A stretch of 10,685 bases of DNA from UBA2022 sp964621555 (GTDB lineage Bacteria > Patescibacteriota > Dojkabacteria > SC72), in NCBI GenBank assembly GCA_964621555.1, contig CAZUOO010000027.1, forward strand, positions 1 through 10,685. The letters are read 5' to 3'. Of this stretch, positions 7,232-10,685 are shown piece after piece. Position 1 is the first letter of the stretch, and every line of letters begins with the position of its first letter. The notes below the pieces were generated by a model that ran no database searches, had not been told where the DNA came from, and saw only the letters and a program-made list of their open reading frames with translations. Both the position numbers and the translations under genes were made by a program.

Positions 7232-9196
7232 TTATTTGATCGTAACGATTATGGTTACGGAACTTATATTACCCTTTGCATCATATGCCTTAGCGGTTAA
7301 TGTTCTGGTTCCCTTTTCACTCTTATTTGGTTTTGCGCTACATCCATATGCTGCTGTAGTGTCTGTACATACAAGTCTTGTACCTATGTAGAACTCTACC
7401 TTTGTTACTCCAACATTATCTGAAGCTTCTGCGAGGAACTTTATTGTTCCACCCTTTGCAGTTGATATTGTGGCTCCATCTGATGGGGACTTCAATGTTA
7501 TGGATGGTGCCATTGTGTCTGTTGGTTGTGTGTAACAAGTGCTTCCATTCCAAACTGCAGGTGCAGTACATACGTTTTTACAATCTGCAGAACACTGATC
7601 ATTATCCCTTGTATTTCCGTCGTCACACATTTCGCCTGTCTCCTTAACCGAGTTTCCACATACAGGTGTGGTTGGAACTGGACCTGTTGGTTCAGTTGGG
7701 TTGATTGGTGTTCCATCACAGTTTGTTTCTAGTGCTGGGTAGTATTCATTAATTCCTGTGTCTGGAGCTAGACCCGAGTATGTAAGGCCAAGGTCAACTG
7801 TTGCATCTCCATAGTCTATGGCAGGTGAACATGCTGAAACTCTGAAGTCTTTGTTTGTTAGGTTTACAAATAGTGGGTTGGTGACTAGAGATGTACTTGC
7901 ACCTTCCAACCTTTTTCCTGACGCATTATAGAAGTCTAGTAAAGTATCTTTAAGGCTATAGTTGTATGATATCTTTGCACTCTTAGTTGCGCTGTCGTAC
8001 CAAAGGTTGTTATGAGATTTGAAAGTTTCTCCATTTGCAACTAGGTTGCCTCTTCCATTGTCTACCCCAATATTATTGATTAAGTATGTCTTACATGTTG
8101 TAGCACTGCACCCATATCTCCATCCATCGTCAAAACCGAATTTTGTATTACCATATGCAACATTGTTATAGTATTTGTTGTTACCCCCACCGTTGGATGT
8201 GAATCCATTGGCCTTGTTGTCGTATGATACGTTGAATCTAACTATGTTGTTACCTCCGTATGCAGGTGAACCTGTACCTCCCATTTTGAAGCCGTTTCCG
8301 TCTCCACTGTTCTTATGGTTGTATGATATGTTGCCTTCTACAATATTTGAGTGACTTGTCCATGTGTCAATTCCATCGTCTCCATTGTTATATGCAACGT
8401 TATTTTTTATCAAAGTTCCCGAGATTCCTGATCCTTCGAGTCCGATTCCATCAGCGTTACCTGCCCCTAGAAGGTTGTTGTATGACTTGTTCTCAATTAT
8501 TTGAATTCCCACCATACTTGATACTACTGTAGGGTGCTGTATTACCTTAATTCCTGAGTATGTGTTGTCATATGTCTCGTTTCCTTTAATTAGTATATTG
8601 GAAGCATCTTCAATGAGTATTCCTCCAGTTGTAGATCCGTTATTAGCATATACCTTGTTGTTTAGAATCTCTATATCGCTTCCCTTGTCAACATATATAC
8701 CTGCACCATATGATCCCTTTGCTCCAGTGAATTCCATTCCTGATATTCTTACATATTTAGAGCTCTTAACTTGAAGTGCTCCCCACTGACCATTAGCATT
8801 AAATACGACCTTCTCGTTGTCGTATGCTTTCACAGTTACATAGCTATTGAATACCTTTTGGATTGTACTTGCAGGGTATGTTCCAGCTCTTAGGATTATT
8901 GTATCTCCACCTGATGCGGTTGTTATTGCTTTCGCCAATGTGCAGAATGGTGATGTTACAGTACCTGTATTGCTTGTGTTACTACATGTTCCACCAATAC
9001 TATCTTTATCTACATAGTATGTTGCTCCAAATGTGGCTTTGGCAGACTTCTCTTCAAGACTTCCTGTGAGGATTAGGTATAGTGATGCACCAAGAAGTAT
9101 TGTGCCGCTAAATAGTGCGATTGAGAGGAGTACCCCCTTCTTATCGTTTTTCATTATTGATTCGTCGTCGGGATTCTTTTTCTTAGTTAAGAACAT
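7232..9196 (-). CDS. Membrane-anchored right-handed beta-helix protein, polysaccharide lyase family 9-like
   Basis: This is a surface or secreted protein of 654 residues. It has a basic N-terminus and one hydrophobic helix at about 21-43, with SAKA at 51-54 as a possible signal peptidase site. A DUF1565-like entry segment follows (YYVDKDS...PFCTLAKAI...GDTIILRAGTY, 60-107). Next are stacked beta-helix coils to about 400 with recurring N-x-(S/A)-Y-x-N turns. A proline/threonine linker follows at 498-511. A DUF4215-type cysteine-rich repeat is at 512-540 (CGNSVKETGEMCDDGNT), and an Ig-like C-terminal domain of Big_9 type at about 562-654. D249, D273, D274, D277 and K304 (in GNGFKMGG) match the calcium ligands and catalytic lysine of PL9 pectate lyases, so cleavage of an acidic polysaccharide outside the cell is inferred. 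M15 is an alternative start. Neither start has a Shine-Dalgarno sequence. The fold is sure; the enzyme activity is probable but unproven. Confidence 0.85.
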   Translation of the reverse strand: MFLTKKKNPDDESIMKNDKKGVLLSIALFSGTILLGASLYLILTGSLEEKSAKATFGATYYVDKDSIGGTCSNTSNTGTVTSPFCTLAKAITTASGGDTIILRAGTYPASTIQKVFNSYVTVKAYDNEKVVFNANGQWGALQVKSSKYVRISGMEFTGAKGSYGAGIYVDKGSDIEILNNKVYANNGSTTGGILIEDASNILIKGNETYDNTYSGIKVIQHPTVVSSMVGIQIIENKSYNNLLGAGNADGIGLEGSGISGTLIKNNVAYNNGDDGIDTWTSHSNIVEGNISYNHKNSGDGNGFKMGGTGSPAYGGNNIVRFNVSYDNKANGFTSNGGGNNKYYNNVAYGNTKFGFDDGWRYGCSATTCKTYLINNIGVDNGRGNLVANGETFKSHNNLWYDSATKSAKISYNYSLKDTLLDFYNASGKRLEGASTSLVTNPLFVNLTNKDFRVSACSPAIDYGDATVDLGLTYSGLAPDTGINEYYPALETNCDGTPINPTEPTGPVPTTPVCGNSVKETGEMCDDGNTRDNDQCSADCKNVCTAPAVWNGSTCYTQPTDTMAPSITLKSPSDGATISTAKGGTIKFLAEASDNVGVTKVEFYIGTRLVCTDTTAAYGCSAKPNKSEKGTRTLTAKAYDAKGNISSVTIIVTIK

Positions 9197-9256
9197 GCTA
9201 TTGAAATATATAAAATATTAGGTATATTGCTCTAAATTACCATGGATGGTTATATC

Positions 9257-9270
9257 CTGACAACGGTCAG
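9257..9270 (-). other. Short hairpin between prenyl synthase and beta-helix gene
   Basis: The minus strand reads CTGAC-CGTT-GTCAG, a perfect 5-bp stem with a four-base loop, extendable by one U-G pair. It lies 13 bases after the prenyl synthase stop codon. There is no U-tract after it. It is weak as a terminator and may be chance, though the position between two genes suits a transcript boundary. Confidence 0.3.
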
Positions 9271-9283
9271 ACTTATTTTGTAT

Positions 9284-10390
9284 CTAAAGGTCCCTTTCAA
9301 TCATATAATCTGCGATACCGAGTATAAATCTGAATCCTGCGTTTTCTGAATATTCCGAGAATAGTTGAGTGAAGCTCTCTTTCGATTCGGACACTAATTT
9401 TAGGGATAGTTGCTTGGAGTATTCTAGTGAACCCGTCTTCACTATTATATCTTGTACTTGTTTATGTATATCATCGGATACAGATCTATTGCCTAGTGCA
9501 GATTGTATAATTTCAGTTTCAATTTCACTGGCGTTCTCCAACGCCTTTGTAATGAGTAATGTGATCTTTCCCTCCATGAGGTCGTCTTTATTGGACTTAC
9601 CAGTTTCCTTTGGATCTCCAAACATACCTAATATATCGTCTTGTATTTGAAATGCAATTCCTGCAGGGATTGAGTATCCTTTAAGGTCTTCTAACTCCTG
9701 CTCTGAAGCTCCTGCTAATGTGGCTCCAAGTTGCAGTGGGTTAAGGTATGTATAGTTTGCTGTTTTATATTCGTGAACTTTTAGTACATCCTCTTCTATG
9801 GCGTTGTTAATAGTTTGATTATGAATATCTCTAATCTGACCAAGTGCGGTGATATTAATTGCATCGTTGACTTTCTGTGTGGCTTTAATCTTTAACTCGG
9901 ATGGATATTTGAGGCTTAAGAGCAGATTGTTGGCGCTATGTTGTCCCACGAGGGCTGCAATTGCTGCGGTGGATATTCCATAGTGGAATGGATCTCCCTT
10001 TAGCTTATTCTCGATATGATATTGTTCAATCATTTTATGTGCAGTGGGTCCTCCCCTTCTTATGTCTGACTTATCGTTGAAGTCATCTAAAAGCAAAAGG
10101 TATGCGTGTACCATTTCTATTGCCATTGCGGCTTTATATACCTCGTCGTCAATTTCCCCTTTGATCATTTCATACCCTTTGATTACAAAAGCTCCTCTCA
10201 ATCTTTTTCCTCCTCTTATTACAATATCTCTATATGCATTTATGGCTAACTCTGTGGATTGATGGAAAGATTTTGCTTCTGGCATAACCTCCTTTTCCAA
10301 GTATTCAACTAGCATGGTATCTAGCATACTTTGTATGGTTTTTAATTCCGCTTTTGCAAACTTTGCCTGTGAATCCATATACATATTCAT
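9284..10390 (-). CDS. Polyprenyl diphosphate synthase (trans-isoprenyl, GGPP-synthase-like)
   Basis: This is a cytosolic all-trans prenyl synthase that condenses isopentenyl diphosphate with allylic diphosphates to make lipid or quinone side-chain precursors. It has 368 residues, slightly longer than the typical 300-350. Seen: GGKRLRG (60-66), which binds IPP; the first aspartate-rich motif DDFND (102-106) followed by RRGGPT (111-116); GQIRDI (184-189); YKTANYTYLNPLQLGA (208-223); and the second aspartate motif in QDDILGMFGD (250-259) followed by GKSNKDDLMEGK (264-275). All catalytic elements are intact. The first motif has no two-residue insertion, and the fifth residue before it is Y97, an arrangement like archaeal GGPP synthases. 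A C20 product is therefore a reasonable guess, not a proof. The start could be M1, M3 or M5. It is divergent from the Nramp-like gene and 87 bp upstream of the beta-helix gene. The stop codon is TAG. Confidence 0.93.
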   Translation of the reverse strand: MNMYMDSQAKFAKAELKTIQSMLDTMLVEYLEKEVMPEAKSFHQSTELAINAYRDIVIRGGKRLRGAFVIKGYEMIKGEIDDEVYKAAMAIEMVHAYLLLLDDFNDKSDIRRGGPTAHKMIEQYHIENKLKGDPFHYGISTAAIAALVGQHSANNLLLSLKYPSELKIKATQKVNDAINITALGQIRDIHNQTINNAIEEDVLKVHEYKTANYTYLNPLQLGATLAGASEQELEDLKGYSIPAGIAFQIQDDILGMFGDPKETGKSNKDDLMEGKITLLITKALENASEIETEIIQSALGNRSVSDDIHKQVQDIIVKTGSLEYSKQLSLKLVSESKESFTQLFSEYSENAGFRFILGIADYMIERDL

Positions 10391-10397
10391 AAAAGTT

Positions 10398-10414
10398 AGT
10401 GTATGGGTATAATA
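10398..10414 (-). promoter_or_regulatory. Candidate -10 boxes for the prenyl synthase
   Basis: Two options exist on the minus strand. TACACT (10403-10398) ends seven bases before the ATG, giving an almost leaderless mRNA; TTTACA lies 14 bp upstream, which is short for a -35. TATTAT (10414-10409) with a TGn extension (TGGTATTAT) would give a leader of about 12 bases. Neither has a convincing -35, and no Shine-Dalgarno sequence precedes the gene. Confidence 0.35.
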
Positions 10415-10438
10415 CCATGTAAATTGGGGTTGTGATAT

Positions 10439-10467
10439 GTGACAGGGATATATTATTTCTGTAATAT
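10439..10467 (+). promoter_or_regulatory. Leaderless-type promoter for the Nramp-like gene
   Basis: GTGACA (10439-10444; five of six consensus bases) is followed after exactly 17 bp by TAATAT (10462-10467). Only six bases, GGGGGT, separate the -10 from the ATG at 10474, so the predicted first transcribed base is the A of the start codon. This is the clearest leaderless arrangement in the window. Confidence 0.6.
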
Positions 10468-10473
10468 GGGGGT

Positions 10474-10685
10474 ATGATTAAGGAGTTTCCAAAATTGGAG
10501 AAGATCTCTTTTAAGGAGCTGGGGGCTAGTTTAGTGAGCTTGGGGTTGGGGCTGGGGAGCGGTGAGTTTATCCTATGGCCACTACTTACTGTTACATATG
10601 GATACGGTATTTTATGGGGAGCGTTGCTGGGTATTTCAATCCAACTTCTCCTTATTCTTGAGATTCAAAGATATACTTCGGTTAA
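10474..10685 (+). CDS. Nramp-like (divalent metal transporter family) protein, N-terminal part
   Basis: This is the first 70 residues of a multi-pass membrane protein running off the right edge. After a short cytoplasmic start (MIKEFPKLEKISFKELG), the first helix reads SLGLGLGSGEFILWPLLT, followed by YGYGILWGALLG and a second helix ending LEIQRYT. This pattern (GxGSGEFILWP..T..YG....W..L.G....L.LEI.RYT) is that of the divergent COG1914/Nramp-related transporters. In classical MntH/Nramp proteins, helix 1 carries the metal-binding DPGN; here that place reads GSGE, so manganese or iron transport should not be assumed. The start at 10474 is supported by the promoter whose -10 lies six bases upstream. 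It is divergent from the prenyl synthase across 83 bp. Family placement is fairly sure; the substrate is unknown. Confidence 0.8.
   Translation, partial: MIKEFPKLEKISFKELGASLVSLGLGLGSGEFILWPLLTVTYGYGILWGALLGISIQLLLILEIQRYTSV

Noticed and set aside
7498..7719. Second minus-strand frame overlapping the C-terminus of the beta-helix gene
   Set aside because: It is in another frame of a region clearly encoding the DUF4215 and Ig-like domains; no family resemblance and no start signals.
8100..8760. Recurrent DNA words (GTTGT.TATGA type) suggesting a tandem repeat array
   Set aside because: They reflect the repeated N-x-(S/A)-Y-x-N turns of the beta-helix coils and are degenerate at the DNA level; not a separate repeat element.
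1..10685. Alternative genetic code with TGA read as glycine (as in Gracilibacteria and SR1)
   Set aside because: All genes run to full family length without in-frame TGA, and glycine uses GGN. The visible stops are TAA or TAG, but five complete stops are too few to argue that TGA is avoided.

Overview
The window carries eight protein-coding genes and two assembly gaps of exactly 100 N (1768-1867 and 5094-5193). Seven genes lie on the minus strand and one starts on the plus strand at the right edge. No rRNA, tRNA, CRISPR array or insertion sequence was seen, and no gene-free stretch exceeds 300 bases. The organism is bacterial: it has a type II gyrase pair with a GyrA box and sigma70-like promoters. 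AT-rich sequence, compact spacing, the near absence of Shine-Dalgarno sequences, a membrane-anchored beta-helix protein and an archaeal-looking prenyltransferase together suggest a candidate-phyla (Patescibacteria/CPR-like) genome assembled from a metagenome. That placement is inference. The standard code fits: no gene is broken by an in-frame TGA.

In the direction of minus-strand transcription (right to left) the layout is: polyprenyl diphosphate synthase (10390-9284); a membrane-anchored beta-helix protein with polysaccharide lyase family 9 hallmarks (9196-7232); a strong RNA hairpin; gyrB (7118 to the gap at 5193); a GH3 NagZ-like glycosidase (5074-4082); a DUF4013-like six-helix membrane protein (4045-3221); gyrA (3159-553, interrupted by a gap); and an MFS transporter (551 to the left edge) that starts one base after the gyrA stop. 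Divergent from the prenyl synthase, an Nramp-like transporter begins at 10474 and runs off the right edge.

GyrB and GyrA together form DNA gyrase, but here two unrelated genes separate them. GyrA carries an acidic N-terminal extension, an insertion of roughly 65 residues and non-canonical residues at the two main quinolone-contact positions. The envelope genes could act on external polysaccharide (beta-helix protein), amino-sugar glycosides (GH3), isoprenoid lipid precursors (prenyl synthase) and solute or metal transport (MFS, Nramp-like).

Promoter-like sequences can be read in front of most genes. In two cases (Nramp-like and GH3) the -10 hexamer ends six bases before the ATG, the arrangement expected for leaderless mRNA, and none of the eight genes has a properly spaced Shine-Dalgarno sequence. 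The most striking points are the lyase active-site pattern, the 16-bp hairpin whose two G-U pairs work only in the minus-strand RNA, and the leaderless, SD-less gene starts. I see no clear evidence of an entirely new multi-gene system.
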